Below, in pieces: positions 11,727-22,591 of a stretch of 64,000 bases of DNA (its first letter is position 1; each line of letters begins with the position of its first letter). Location of the stretch: the NCBI RefSeq assembly GCF_030815295.1, contig NZ_JAUSWP010000001.1, one strand, 5' to 3'. The translations under genes and the position numbers were made by a program. The DNA is from Mycoplasma yeatsii (GTDB lineage Bacteria; Bacillota_I; Bacilli_A; Mycoplasmatales; Mycoplasmataceae). The notes below the pieces were generated by a model. The model was given only the letters and a program-made list of their open reading frames with translations. It was not told the DNA's origin and searched no databases.

Positions 11727-11817
11727 TGGCGGGTTAAGAGAGACTCGAACTCTCGCGCCGGGTAACCGACCTAACACCTTAGCAGGGTGTCCTCTTCACC
11801 AACTTGAGTATTAACCC
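11727..11817 (-). tRNA. tRNA-Ser (anticodon GCU)
   Basis: Class II tRNA with long variable arm; acceptor GGGTTAA/TTAACCC, anticodon loop CTGCTAA between CACC-type stems, TPsiC GAGTTCGAGTCTC, CCA encoded. Reads AGC/AGU. Confidence 0.92.
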
Positions 11818-11942
11818 ATATTTTTTGTTACTTTATAATTATTACATAAAAAAGCATTAAATAAAACTATAAAATACTAAGTTTTTAATTTTGTAAGAAG
11901 TATGAACAAAGTGATGTTAAAAATAAGTTAATTTTTCAAAAT

Positions 11943-11970
11943 AAAAAGTTCAAATTAAATTTGAACTTTT
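11943..11970 (-). terminator. Terminator of the arc operon
   Basis: Stem AAAAGTTCAAAT/ATTTGAACTTTT with a very short loop, six bases after the arcC stop. Confidence 0.8.
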
Positions 11971-11976
11971 ATTATA

Positions 11977-12909
11977 TTATTTAATAAATTTTGTTCCACT
12001 TAATCCTTGTAAAACTTTGTCTGCTTGTTCTAGTGAACCTATATACGCAGGTTTACCATTAGTTTGTTGAACAAATGACATAGCAGCTTGAATTTTTGGA
12101 AGCATTGAACCTGCTGCAAAGTGACCTTGTGAAATATATTCTTCAGCTTGTTGTAATGTTATTGAATCTAATGATTCTTGATTTGGTTTTTTGTAATTAA
12201 TCATAACTTTATCAACAGCAGTTAGAATAATTAAACTTTCAGCATCAATTATCTCAGCAATTTTAGCAGCGGCAAAGTCTTTATCGATAACTGCAGCAAT
12301 ACCTGTTAATTTATCATTTTCTAGATAAACAGGTATTCCTCCACCTCCACCAGCGATTGTAATAAATGAATTATTAATTAATTGTAATAAAATTTCTTTT
12401 TCAACAATATCAATTGGTTTTGGTGAAGCGATAACTCTTCTTCATCCTCTTCCAGCATCTTCAACAACAGTTCATGAGTTTTGTTCTGCTAATGTTTTAG
12501 CTTCTTGTTCGCTCATAAATGAACCGATTGGTTTTGTTGGTTTTAAGAATGCAGGATCGTTTTTATCTACTAAAGTTTGAGTAACTATACTTGCAATGTG
12601 TTTGTTTAATTTTCTTGATTTTATTTCATTATCAATTGCTTGTTGTAAGTGATATCCAATGTATCCTTGGCTCATAGCTCCACATTCAGGAAAATCAACA
12701 ATTGGTGATTTTGAATCGTTTTTATTAGCGATATCAAAAGCATTATTAATCATCCCAACTTGTGGACCATTTCCATGAACTATTACAATATCATTACCTT
12801 GTTCAATGAAATCTACAAGTGATTTAGCTGTGTTTTTAACTATTTCTTTTTGTTCTATTGGTGTGTTTCCTAAAGCGTTTCCACCAACTGCAATAACTAT
12901 TTTTGCCAT
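11977..12909 (-). CDS. arcC: Carbamate kinase
   Basis: 310 aa, full length. Converts carbamoyl phosphate plus ADP to ATP, CO2 and ammonia, the energy-yielding last step of the arginine deiminase pathway. Seen: IAVGGNALG at the N-terminus, VHGNGPQVG, and AGGGGIPV, all typical of the amino-acid kinase fold. Start ATG 12909 has AGGAG upstream; it follows arcD by 12 bases. Last gene of the operon, followed by a strong terminator. Confidence 0.96.
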
Positions 12910-12921
12910 TTTTTTCTCCTA

Positions 12922-14442
12922 TTAGGCAATTGGTCCACCAATTGCTCCACCAATTAGTAATAATGTTAATGAACTTGCTGCAAGAACTCCTAAGAATGGT
13001 GCAATACCTTTTAAGAATTTTGCATAATCCATTCTAGCAATAGCTACAGCTCCCATAACAACTCCACTTGTAGGAGTAATTAAGTTAACTAATCCTGATG
13101 CGAATGAGAACGCTGTAATTGATCCTGAAGCTAGTACACCTTGATCTTTTGTTACAATACCAGCTAATAATGGGAATACAGCTCCAGCAAATCCACTAGT
13201 TGAAGGGATTAGGAATGATAGTGGAATAAATAATATAAACATTACTAAAAGAATTAATATTGGTGATTGAATTGCACCTATTGATGATTCTAAACCTGTT
13301 ACAAATAATTCTTGCATGTGTGTTTCTTTTAATATTCAAGTAACACCACCAGCAACAGCAATAACTAAACATACTCCTAAAAGATCACAAGCACCAGTCA
13401 TAAATTCTTTAATGAATTTTTCTTCTCCTAAAGAGTTGATAATAGCTAGTACTATCGAACTGATTAAAAAGATTGCAGCCACAGATTCTAATCCTCCGCC
13501 TCCAAATCCAGCATCAGTTCCTGTTAAGTAAGGAATGTTTGTTCTTACTCATTCGGCAAATATCGCAGCATTTCTGTTACCTAATATTTTATCTCATCCA
13601 ACTAGATAGAATATCATTATTAAGAATGCGATACCAAAAACTGAAATTGTTAATTTTCTTCTTCAGTTCATTTCGATTTTTTCAGTAGAATTTGTTAAGA
13701 AGAATTTTTTATCTTCTTCTAAAGTTTTGAATACTATTGATTTAGCAGGGTTGTTTTTTACTTTTTTAGCATAAAGCATAACCATTGTGATTGATATGCT
13801 CATTAAAGTTATAAATGATACTAAACGTCATACTAATCCATCACCAGTATCTGTTAATTGTTTACCAGCTTTATTTAAACTGTCAACAGCAACACCGATT
13901 GAGAATGGGTTAACAGTTGAAGCTAAAACTCCAGTTCCAGCACCAACTAAAACGATTAATAATCCTGTAAATTTATCAAATCCAGCTGCAACCATTAAAG
14001 GAATACATATCATGTAAAATCCTAGTGATTCTTCAGCCATACCTTCTGCTGTTCCACAAATACCAAAGAATAACATCAATGGAATAATTGCTCAAATTTC
14101 TTTACCTTTCATTTTAGCAACTATTGATTGAGAGAATCCTTCTAAGGCTTGTGAAGCAACAACTATATTAATAAATGCCCCTAAGCAAAGAACGAAGATT
14201 ATGATTTCTGCTCTATCTATAAATCCTTGCATTGGTGCTTTGAATAAATCAAATATACCAACAGCAACGATTGCAGTTTCTTTTCCTTCAACTTTTACTT
14301 GAACACCTGATCATTTAAGTATTCATGATATTAAAACCAATACAGCAATTATGATAAGTAGTATTGAGAATGCAGACAGCATTTTAAACTGTCTTTTTTT
14401 CTTTTTAACTACTTGTTCGTGATTTTGTTGTTCAACAGTCAT
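12922..14442 (-). CDS. arcD: YfcC/ArcD-type arginine:ornithine antiporter
   Basis: 506 aa with about 11-12 membrane segments. It resembles the YfcC family (C4-dicarboxylate/basic amino-acid exchangers): GTAEGMAEESLGFY, the GAGTGVLASTVNPFS repeat and the second half FSFASGLVNLITPTSGVVMG are the paired re-entrant motifs of this family. Placement between arcB and arcC supports exchange of external arginine for ornithine. ATG 14442 lies one base past the arcB stop (TAATATG), so translation is coupled. Confidence 0.9.
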
Positions 14443-14443
14443 A

Positions 14444-15439
14444 TTATTTTCCTATTGTAGCAACCATCACAGCTTTAATTGTGTGAAGTCTATTTTCTGC
14501 TTCTTCGAAAACTACTGAATGTTTAGATTCAAATACTTCGTTTGTTACTTCCATTTCTGTTAATCCAAATTTTTCATGAATTTGTTGAGCAACTTCTGTA
14601 TTTAAATCGTGGAACGCTGGTAAACAGTGCATAAAGATTACGTCATCTTTTGCAACTTTAATAGCATCCATATTTACTTGGTAAGGTTTTAATAAGTTAA
14701 TTCTTGATTCTCAAACTTCTGCTGGTTCTCCCATTGAAACTCAAACATCAGTGTAAATTACATCAGCATCTTTACATGCAACTTTCATATCTTCAACTAA
14801 TGTAATTGTTGCACCTGTTTCTTTAGCAATTTCTTTACATTCTTTTACAAGATCTTCGTTTGGTCATAATTCTTTTGGAGCTGCAGCAACAAAGTGCATT
14901 CCCATTTTAGCACAACCAACCATTAAAGAATTTCCCATGTTGTTTCTAGCATCTCCTGCAAAAACAAATTTTAATCCTTTTAAGTTACCTTTGTATTCTT
15001 CAATTGTTAAGAAGTCAGCAAGAATTTGAGTTGGGTGGAATTCATCAGTTAATCCATTATAAACAGGAACACCTGAGTATTTTGCTAATTCTTCAGCAAC
15101 TTTTTGGTCAAATCCTCTGAATTGAATAGCATCATACATTCTACCTAAAACTCTAGCACTATCTGCTACTGATTCTTTTTTACCAAATTGTGAACCTGAT
15201 GGTCCTAAATATGTAACGTGAGCACCTTGATCTAAAGCACCTACTTCGAATGCACATCTAGTTCTTGTTGAGTCTTTTTGGAATAGTAAAACAACGTTTT
15301 TTCCTTCCATTGTTTTTACTTCATTTCCAGCATATTTTGCTCTTTTTAAGTCTCTAGATAGATCTAATAAGTATCTTATTTCTCTTGGTGTGAAATCTAA
15401 TAATTTTAAAAAACTTCTACCTTTTAAATTTAAAGCCAT
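14444..15439 (-). CDS. arcB: Ornithine carbamoyltransferase, catabolic
   Basis: 331 aa. Phosphorolyses citrulline to ornithine and carbamoyl phosphate. Seen: carbamoyl-phosphate loop STRTRCAFEVGA (about 56-67), QFRGF, FHPTQILADF and the ornithine-site Cys motif MHCLPAF. Lies 16 bases after arcA and one base before arcD. The anabolic enzyme is the same fold; operon context points to the catabolic direction. Confidence 0.96.
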
Positions 15440-15455
15440 ATTTCTATCCTACCTA

Positions 15456-16664
15456 TTATTTAATTTCTTGTAAGTCTTCTCTTCATAGTGGCATAGTCAT
15501 ACATCTTGGTCCACCTCTACCACGTGATAATTCAGATGAAGGAATAGTTAATACTTCAACTCCAGCTTTTCTTAGTAAGTCAATTGTTACTCAGTTTCTG
15601 TCATAAGCAATAACTTTACCTGGTCTAATTGTTACAACATTAGTTCCATCATTTCATTGTTCTCTACCTGCAGCGATTGAGTCATTTCCACCACATCTAA
15701 TGATTTGAACTTCTCTACCTACTGCATCATTTAATAATTCGATTAATGTTTTTTTAATTTCTTTAGTTCCTTCTTTTGAAACTTCATAAATTTTAAATTC
15801 ATCAATGTGATCGAAAATTAATGGGTGAGCAATAAATTTGTCATAATCAACGTTTGTAAACACTGTATCTAAGTGCATGAATGCACGTGATTTTGGTAAA
15901 TCTAAAACAATAACTTTAGTATAGTTTGATTCTGGGTCATTAAATAATCTTTCACTAAATTTTTCAATAGCTTTTAGTGTAGTTCTTTGAGTAACTCCAA
16001 TAATTAAAGTTTCTTTGTTTAAAACTAGAATGTCTCCACCTTCGATAGATTCATCTTTTCAATCTCTTTCATAGTAGTAAGGTACTTGATTTGCAAATCT
16101 TTCGTGGTGTTTAAACACTAAATCAGGGAAAATAGTTTCTCTGTTTCTTGTTACAGATCACATTCTGTTCATTGTTATTCCGTTTCCAACACTTGCGAAT
16201 GGATCTCTTTGGAATAACACGTTTGGTAGTGGGTCTGCTATGAATGGATATGCTTTGTATCCTTCATCAATTCCTAATTCAAGTTTTTTAGTTCCAGCGA
16301 TCATTTTTTTGATCATTCTGTAGTTGTCTAAACTACTGATAAAGTCACGGAATTGTTTTTTGTATTTTTCTTCAACGTTAGCTTCAGAAATAAATTGGTC
16401 AATGAATTCATCTCTTAGCTCTGGGTGTTGATCTAAAGTTTCCGCCGCTAATTTTTCAATATATAAAACTTCTATTCCATTATCACGCATGATTTGAGTA
16501 AAAGCGTTATGTTCTTGAATAGCTACGTCTTTAAACGGAACATCATCAAATAATAATCTTTCTAAAAGTTCAGGAGTTAAGTTTTCAACTTCATCTCCTG
16601 GCCTATGAACAAGAACTGTTTTTAAAGTTCCTATTTCAGAAAAAACGTTTATTTTTTTTTCCAT
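15456..16664 (-). CDS. arcA: Arginine deiminase
   Basis: 402 aa, normal length. Hydrolyses arginine to citrulline and ammonia. Seen: LKTVLVHRPGDEVENLTPE near the N-terminus, FQRDPFAS, EGGDIL, HLDTVFT, and the catalytic Cys around residue 388 in GGPRCMTMPL. Start MEKKINVF at 16664 is chosen because GGGAGG lies about a dozen bases upstream; the longer in-frame ORF would begin before that SD. The first gene of the arc operon. Confidence 0.96.
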
Positions 16665-16680
16665 ATTTAATACATACCTC

Positions 16681-16736
16681 CCGATCATCAATCTTAAGAT
16701 GATGACAATTTTATTATTGCAAAAAAAAAAAAAAAA
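16681..16736 (-). promoter_or_regulatory. arc operon leader: A16 tract and palindrome
   Basis: A homopolymer of 16 A (16721-16736, T on the transcribed sense of arcA) lies just upstream of the arcA SD, next to TTGCAATAAT, and a palindrome ATCTTAAGAT (16691-16700) flanked by CATC/GATG. The tract could alter promoter spacing when its length slips, and the palindrome could be an operator; neither role is shown by the sequence alone. Confidence 0.4.
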
Positions 16737-16864
16737 TAGAAGTCTTGAACAAGAATTAATAAAATATTCAATAATTAAGTAGGTAAATATCTAAAATATA
16801 TAGATTAATATAACTTCTTTTTTAAATATTGAATGATAACATTAAAATATTAAGAGGTGAAAAA

Positions 16865-17812
16865 ATGTATAAAATGGCAAGTCTTTTTGCTGGTGTTGGC
16901 GGTATTGATTTAGGGTTTGAATCAACTGAAAAATTTAAAACAATATGAGCTAATGAATATGATAAAAATGCAAGAATAACTTATGAAAGTAACTTTGATA
17001 TTAAAGTTATTGGTGATGATATAAGAAGTGTTGATACTAAAACTGTTCCTGAAATTGATGTGTTATTATCCGGTTTTCCTTGCACTTCTTTTAGTATTGC
17101 AGGATATAGAAAAGGCTTTGAAGATGAAAAATCTGGTGATCTATTTTTTGAAACATTAAGATTTATTGTAGCTAAAAAACCAAAAGTAATTTTTTTAGAA
17201 AATGTTAAAAATTTAGTAACTCATGATAACGGAAAAACTTTTAAAATCATAACAGATTCACTACAAGAAAACGGTTATAAGATTAAGTATAAAGTGTTAA
17301 ATGCAAAAGATTATGCAAACATACCTCAAAATAGAGAACGTATTTACATCGTTGGTTTTAAAGATGAAAAAACTTGAAATAAATTTGAATTTCCTAACCC
17401 AGAAAAACTAACAAAATTCATTCCTGATATGCTAGAAAAAGAAAATGTGAGTGATGAATTCTATTATTCTAAAGATAAGAATGTATTTTATAAAACTTTA
17501 GAAGAAAGTATGATTAAAACAAATGTTATTTATCAATGAAGAAGAAAATATGTAAGAGAAAATAAGAGCAACGTTTGTCCTACTTTAACAGCTAACATGG
17601 GAACAGGTGGTCATAATGTACCATTGATAAAAACTCAATTTGGTATAAGAAAACTAACCCCTAGAGAATGTTTCAATTTTCAGGGATATCCAAAAGATTT
17701 TATTCTTCCAAAATTAGCAAAATCTCATCTTTATAAACAAGCAGGAAATTCTGTAGTAGTTCCTGTTATTAATAAAATTGCTCAAAACATTTTAAAGGCA
17801 TTAGAAAGTTAA
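16865..17812 (+). CDS. DNA (cytosine-5) methyltransferase, type II R-M
   Basis: 315 aa, ATG after AAGAGGTG. C5-methyltransferase motifs in order: I SLFAGVGGIDLGFE (6-19), IV GFPCTSFS with catalytic Cys73, VI FLENVKNL (Glu112), VIII PQNRERIYIVGF, IX RKLTPRECFNFQGYP and X KQAGNSVVVPV. It is paired tail-to-tail with the nuclease gene at 17830-18348. If that nuclease is Bsp6I-like, the pair should act at GCNGC. Three or four Trp use TGA, so the gene is adapted to this genetic code. Confidence 0.94.
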
Positions 17813-17813
17813 A

Positions 17814-17840
17814 AAAACGATTAGGTTAGCTAATCGTTTT
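17814..17840. terminator. Bidirectional terminator between R-M genes
   Basis: Perfect eleven-base stem AAAACGATTAG/CTAATCGTTTT, loop GTTAG, T-rich on both sides; overlaps the TAG stop of the nuclease. Confidence 0.85.
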
Positions 17841-18348
17841 TGTTATAAAATTCATATTCTCCTGTAATCATATTTACTTTTGCATAAGGTTTTAGATTCT
17901 CTTTTTCAATAATTTTAGAGATTATAGAAAATCTGGGTCTTCTCTTTTCTTCTTGTTGCTGAGCAAATGTTTGACCTTGTTTAACTTCAATGTTTTTTAA
18001 ATTTTGTATTGGAATTTTATATAAATACAACAAATCGTTTTGTTGATTTAATCTTGCAAATTCTAGTATGTCAAATTCACTTCTAGGTCCAAAAGAAGTT
18101 AGATCTGTGTTATAGTTAGATGAAGATTTTATTTGAATTTTTAGTCCTTCTTTAGAAATTGCATCTTCAGATCCCTCATTGTGACTAATTTGATAATCAT
18201 TTATATGACACACAATAAATTCAGAAAATATTTCATGAAAGTTAACACCACGAGTATATGATATTTTAATTTTTTTATTTAATTCTTTTCATAATGGATA
18301 AAGCGAAATTATCTCATCATATTTTTCTTTTGTTATAGTTTTTAACAT
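17830..18348 (-). CDS. Bsp6I-like type II restriction endonuclease
   Basis: 172 aa, the usual length of this small family. Seen: LYPLWKELN at 17-25 (Trp by TGA), TRGVNFHE, GLKIQIKSSS (candidate ExK part of a PD-(D/E)xK site), DLTSFGPRSE and RRPRFSII near the C-terminus, which I recall as conserved in Bsp6I-type (GCNGC) nucleases. The convergent C5 methyltransferase supports an R-M pair. Specificity is inferred from family resemblance. Start ATG 18348 after AGGTGAG. Confidence 0.82.
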
Positions 18349-18366
18349 AACTCACCTTTTCTAAGA

Positions 18367-18930
18367 CTAAATAAATCCTTTTACATAAAGTGGATTAATA
18401 CTGTTTATATCATCAACAAATTCAAACATTTCTTTAGTCTCTAAATAAGTATTAGCAAAATCTATCTCATAATCTTTTACAAGTTTGAAATCATTGTATT
18501 TTTTAATATAAAAATCTAATTGATCAGCTTCAATTAACTTAACATTTTCTAAAATTTTAAATTGATCATAAACTGCAAAATAATATTTATTTCCTCTAGC
18601 ATCTAAAATAGAAATTGCTTTATTTTTACCTGCTTGAAACATTAATGAATCAATTAAATAAACTTTAATATTATTATTTAATACTTTAATAGTTTTAACT
18701 ATAGTTAACCCAACTCTAACTCCAGTATAACTACCAGGACCTTTAGTTAAATAAAATGAGTCAATATCTTTAATAGTTAAATTGTTATTAGTTAGAAATT
18801 CTTTTAATTTTTCTATAGCTATATCTGATATTTTTTTATTATTATCAACAATTAATTTATCTACTATTTTATTATTCTTTTCTAAAATATAAACAAGTTT
18901 TCAATTAGTAGTATCTATAAAAAGGTTCAT
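18367..18930 (-). CDS. tsaB: tRNA N6-threonylcarbamoyladenosine protein TsaB
   Basis: 187 aa. Inactive ASKHA-fold partner of TsaD needed for t6A37 modification of ANN-reading tRNAs. Seen: MNLFIDTTNWKLVY at the N-terminus, GPGSYTGVRVGLTIVK (about 64-79), the diagnostic TsaB motif, and DARGNKYYFAVY. ATG 18930 lies two bases after the tsaE stop, with the SD GGAG inside the end of tsaE, so the two are co-translated. Confidence 0.93.
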
Positions 18931-18932
18931 AA

Positions 18933-19352
18933 TTATTCTCCTATAATAAATATTCTTTTGTTTTCATCAATTATTTTAATATTAATTGTTATTTTATTTA
19001 ATTTATTAAAATCTAAATTCAAGTTTTCATATCACTCAACAACATTAATACTATTATCAAACTCATCTAAGTACATATCTATTTCAGAATCATTGCTTAA
19101 TCTATAAGCGTCAACATGATTAATATTAAATTTATCAGTTTTATATTGATTCATAATTACAAAAGTTGGAGATGATACATTTTCACTAACACCTAATTCT
19201 TTTAATAATGACTTTGTAAATGTTGTTTTACCTGCACCTAAATCACCATTTAATAAAATATAAAAAGGTAGTTGTTTATCTTTAATTTCCAAAGCTAAAG
19301 TTTTAGCAAATTGTTTTGTTTCATCTAAATTATTAATACAAATTTCTTTCAT
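18933..19352 (-). CDS. tsaE: tRNA threonylcarbamoyladenosine ATPase TsaE
   Basis: 139 aa. P-loop GDLGAGKTTFTK (about 35-46), then SSPTFVIMNQY and HVDAYRL, the standard TsaE set, followed by VVEWYEN. TsaE hydrolyses ATP to cycle the TsaB-TsaD complex. First gene of the tsaE-tsaB pair, with AGGAG before the ATG. Confidence 0.94.
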
Positions 19353-19435
19353 AATAACTCCTATGATTGACTATATTATTGATTTTATATCAATATTTAA
19401 TATTAATATAGTTAATAAAGTTTATAGTTTAAATA

Positions 19436-19470
19436 AAAATCTTTTCTAAGTTTAAATTAGAAAAGATTTT
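19436..19470 (-). terminator. Terminator of mgtA
   Basis: Fourteen-base perfect stem AAAATCTTTTCTAA/TTAGAAAAGATTTT with a seven-base loop, followed by TATTTAAAC on the minus strand. Confidence 0.8.
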
Positions 19471-19474
19471 AGTT

Positions 19475-22303
19475 TTATAATCATTTATTAAATACTTTTT
19501 TATATCCCATCTTAGTTAATTCAGCTACTATGAAATATCCACTAAGTATTGCTACTGCAATTGGTAAGAACACTCATCCAGGTGTTTTTAATTGAATTAA
19601 ACTTCCTAAATTTGATTGTTCAACAAATGTAATAAATATTGCTATAGCAGTTACTAGTCCAGCAATAGTGTAAATTGGTCATGATGAACGACTTTTTACT
19701 ATTGTTAAGTGTTCTGTACGTAAAACTTGGAATACTAAAGTTTGAGATAATAACCCGATTAAGAATCAACAAGCTTGGAATTGAGCCATATACATATTTG
19801 CATCACCAGTATTATTAGCAACTGCATTGTTATAACCAGTTACAAATCCTAAAGCGTATCCGGTTATTGCAAATGTAATAAGGTCAAATATTGAACTAAC
19901 CGATCCATTTATGATCGTGAATGGTAAGAGATCTTTTGAATTCCAACGCTGCGGCGTTTTTAAGAATGACGCATCGACATTATCCATAGATACTCCAAAT
20001 TGAGAAAAGTCATAAATTAAGTTTTGTAATAAAATTTGAGCCGGAGCCATTGGAGCAAACGGTAGTCAAACTGTACCAATTAAAACTGATAAAGAGTTAC
20101 CAAAGTTTGAAGCAGTTGTAATTTTAATATATTTTAAAATATTAGAAAAAACTGTTCTTCCTTGTATAATTCCTTTTTCTAATACTAGAAGTGATTTTTC
20201 TAAAAGAATAATATCACTTGCGTCTTTTGCAATATCAGTTGCGTTATTAACTGAAATTGCAACATCACTTTGTCTTAAAACAGGTGCATCATTAATTCCA
20301 TCACCCATATATCCAACAACATGATCATTTTGTTTTAAAATTTGAATAATTTTAACTTTTTGTAATGGGTTTAATTTTACAAAAATATTATTATTTTCTA
20401 CGATTTTTTTTAACTCGTAATCACTAGCAGCATCAATTTCTTCACCAGTTACTAAACCTTTAATTTGTAGATCTACCATCTTACAAATAGCTCTAGTAAT
20501 AGGTTCGTTATCTCCTGTTAGAATTTTTAATTCAACACCATATTTATTTAATAATTTGATAGTTTGTTTTGTTGATGGTTTTGGTGTATCTAAAAACGAT
20601 GCAAATCCCATGAATGTTAAATTTGTTTCATCATCAGCAGAAAATCTATTTTGATTTTTTCTGATAACTTTATAAGCAACACCTAATAAGCGTTTTCCTT
20701 GTTTATTAATTTTTTGATAATATGTTTGAATTTGTCTTTTAATAGCTTCTGTTAAATTAACAACTTTTCCGTCTTGTAACACTTTTGAACATGAGTTTAA
20801 GATTTCTTCAACACTACCTTTAGTAACCATTGTTCTTTTATCTTTGTCATCATCAAAAATAATTGTTAATTTTCTTCTATTAAAATCAAATGGTATTTCA
20901 TCTATTTTAGTTATATCTTCAATAGAAAAATCGTGAATGTGTTTTTTAACATAATCAACAATAGCTTTATCCATAGGGTTTTTTAATCCTGTTTGATAAT
21001 AACTATTAATATATAAATATTTTAATAATAATGGATCAGCTTTTTTATCAACTGTTAAATAATCAATAAGTTCAATTTTATCATTTGTAAGTGTTCCTGT
21101 TTTATCAGTACATAATACATCAATTGCACCTAAAGATTGAATAGCTTCTAATCTTTTAACAACAACTTTTTGTTTGGTCATTCTAGATGCACCATTAGCT
21201 AAATTGGTAGTAACTATCATTGGCAACATCTCAGGAGTTAGTCCAACTGCAACAGCTACTGCAAAAAAGATTGCTTCAAATCACGGATTATCTTTTATAG
21301 TATCAAAAGTACCTTTTGCGGCAACTATTCCAATTATTGATTTTGTTAAATATACTGTTGGAACCATTACTAACATAAAAATTAATAATAGTCTTGTTAC
21401 TCTTTTAATACCTTTTGTAAAACTTGAATCAGGACGTTTTTCCATAATAGTTTTACTAATTGTTGAAAAATACGTGTCATTTCCTGTTGCTAAAACAATA
21501 GCAATAGCACTACCAGAAACAACACTAGTTCCTGTATAACAAATATTTTCTAAATCTAAAATATTATTTGTTGAATATCTATTTATTGCATGTTTTTCAA
21601 CAGGCATAGATTCACCTGTTAATGAAGATTGATTAATAAATAAGTCGTTTGATTGAATAATTCTCACATCAGCCGGTAACATATCTCCACTTGAAAGATA
21701 AATTAAATCACCAGGTACAACTTGTCTTACATCGATTTCTTCACCTAGTTTAATTAAATCTAATTGATTTCTTTTTGTAATTTTTAAATACTCATCTAAC
21801 TCATCGTCATATTTATGTCTAATAATATTAGTAGTACTTCTAACGATAGTAGCAATTCTTTTAGTTACAAAATGACTTCTCAATGATTGAATAAATGAAG
21901 CAATACCACTTGCTACAACCATTGAAATTATTATAATTCCTCCTACTAGATCAAAGCTTGAACTATTATCTGTATCTTGTCCAAAACCATTTGTTCCATA
22001 TGAAATAAAGTTATATAATGCAATTAAAATTAAAACAATATTAAATGGACCAAAAAACGCACTCATAAATTCTCTAAAAATACTGTAATCTTTTCTTTTT
22101 AATTCATTAGTTCCGTATTTTTTTAATCTTGTTTCATATTCATCATTAGTTAATCCAAAGTGTGTTAAATTCATCACTTGTAAAATTTCAGATTGATCTA
22201 ATGATGAAACATTTTTTATAAATCTTTCATTTCTAAATTGAGCTGGTTTTTTTTGATTTTTTAGCTTTCTAGGAGAGTATTTTTTTGTTGTAAATTTAAA
22301 CAT
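19475..22303 (-). CDS. mgtA: P-type Mg2+ ATPase, MgtA/type IIIB
   Basis: 942 aa. Membrane ATPase importing Mg2+. Seen in order: LTGESMPVEK (actuator), CTDKTGTLT with the phosphorylated Asp near residue 401, KGSVEE, LTGDNEP, GYMGDGINDAPVLR, then the MgtA-type membrane segment QNLIYDFSQ that separates this subgroup from Ca2+ pumps. About ten membrane spans. Start MFKFTT at 22303 is set by AAAGGAG seven bases upstream. The 150-base leader contains a short ORF and a long hairpin (separate entries), suggesting control by translation or attenuation. Confidence 0.93.
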
Positions 22304-22459
22304 GTTTCTACTCCTTTTCAAAGTTAGCTAAACTATGTTATAAATCAGTTACTGTACATTAAAAGTGGCATAACTTATAACATAACTTAGCTTTATATTT
22401 TTTAGTTTATTGATACTATGGGACTCGGGATTTTCATCTAATTTAATACAAATAGTCAT
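22304..22459 (-). promoter_or_regulatory. Structured mgtA leader, candidate attenuator
   Basis: On the minus strand AGCTAAGTTATGTTATAA (22376-22393 region) pairs with TTATAACATAGTTTAGCT (22325-22342 region), 16 of 18 positions, around an inner AGTTA/TAACT stem, ending a few bases before the mgtA SD. The left arm lies within the leader ORF, so ribosome position on that ORF could decide folding. I could not match the M-box (Mg2+) riboswitch core. Confidence 0.5.
22349..22459 (-). CDS. Leader peptide upstream of mgtA, 36 aa
   Basis: ATG 22459 to TAA 22349, preceded by AAGGTGGTGG, one of the better SD sequences in the window. The peptide begins MTICIKLDENPES and ends SYATFNVQ. It contains a cluster of rare GC-rich codons, CCC GAG TCC, at codons 11-13. 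Its 3' half overlaps the left arm of the leader hairpin. Together these suggest an mgtL-like leader peptide that senses translation; it may also be a chance ORF. Confidence 0.45.
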   Translation of the reverse strand: MTICIKLDENPESHSINKLKNIKLSYVISYATFNVQ

Positions 22460-22487
22460 AATAAAGTCCACCACCTTTGCTTCTTAA

Positions 22488-22493
22488 ATTATA
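22488..22493 (-). promoter_or_regulatory. -10 element of the mgtA transcript
   Basis: TATAAT on the minus strand, about 30 bases before the leader ORF. No good -35 is visible at 16-18 bases. Confidence 0.4.
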
Positions 22494-22558
22494 CTTTAAA
22501 AATTTCTAAAAATTAAGTTATAGTTTCTTATAGATTTAAAAAAGTGCAACTATATAAA

Positions 22559-22583
22559 AAAACCTAAATAGAATTTAGGTTTT
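22559..22583 (-). terminator. Terminator of the first PARCEL protein gene
   Basis: Stem AAAACCTAAAT/ATTTAGGTTTT, three-base loop, followed by TTTTATATAG on the minus strand. Confidence 0.8.
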
Positions 22584-22591
22584 AATTAAGA

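Noticed and set aside
22304..22500. M-box (ykoK) Mg2+ riboswitch before mgtA
   Set aside because: Searched by eye for the conserved M-box core and found no match; only the leader ORF and hairpin are visible.
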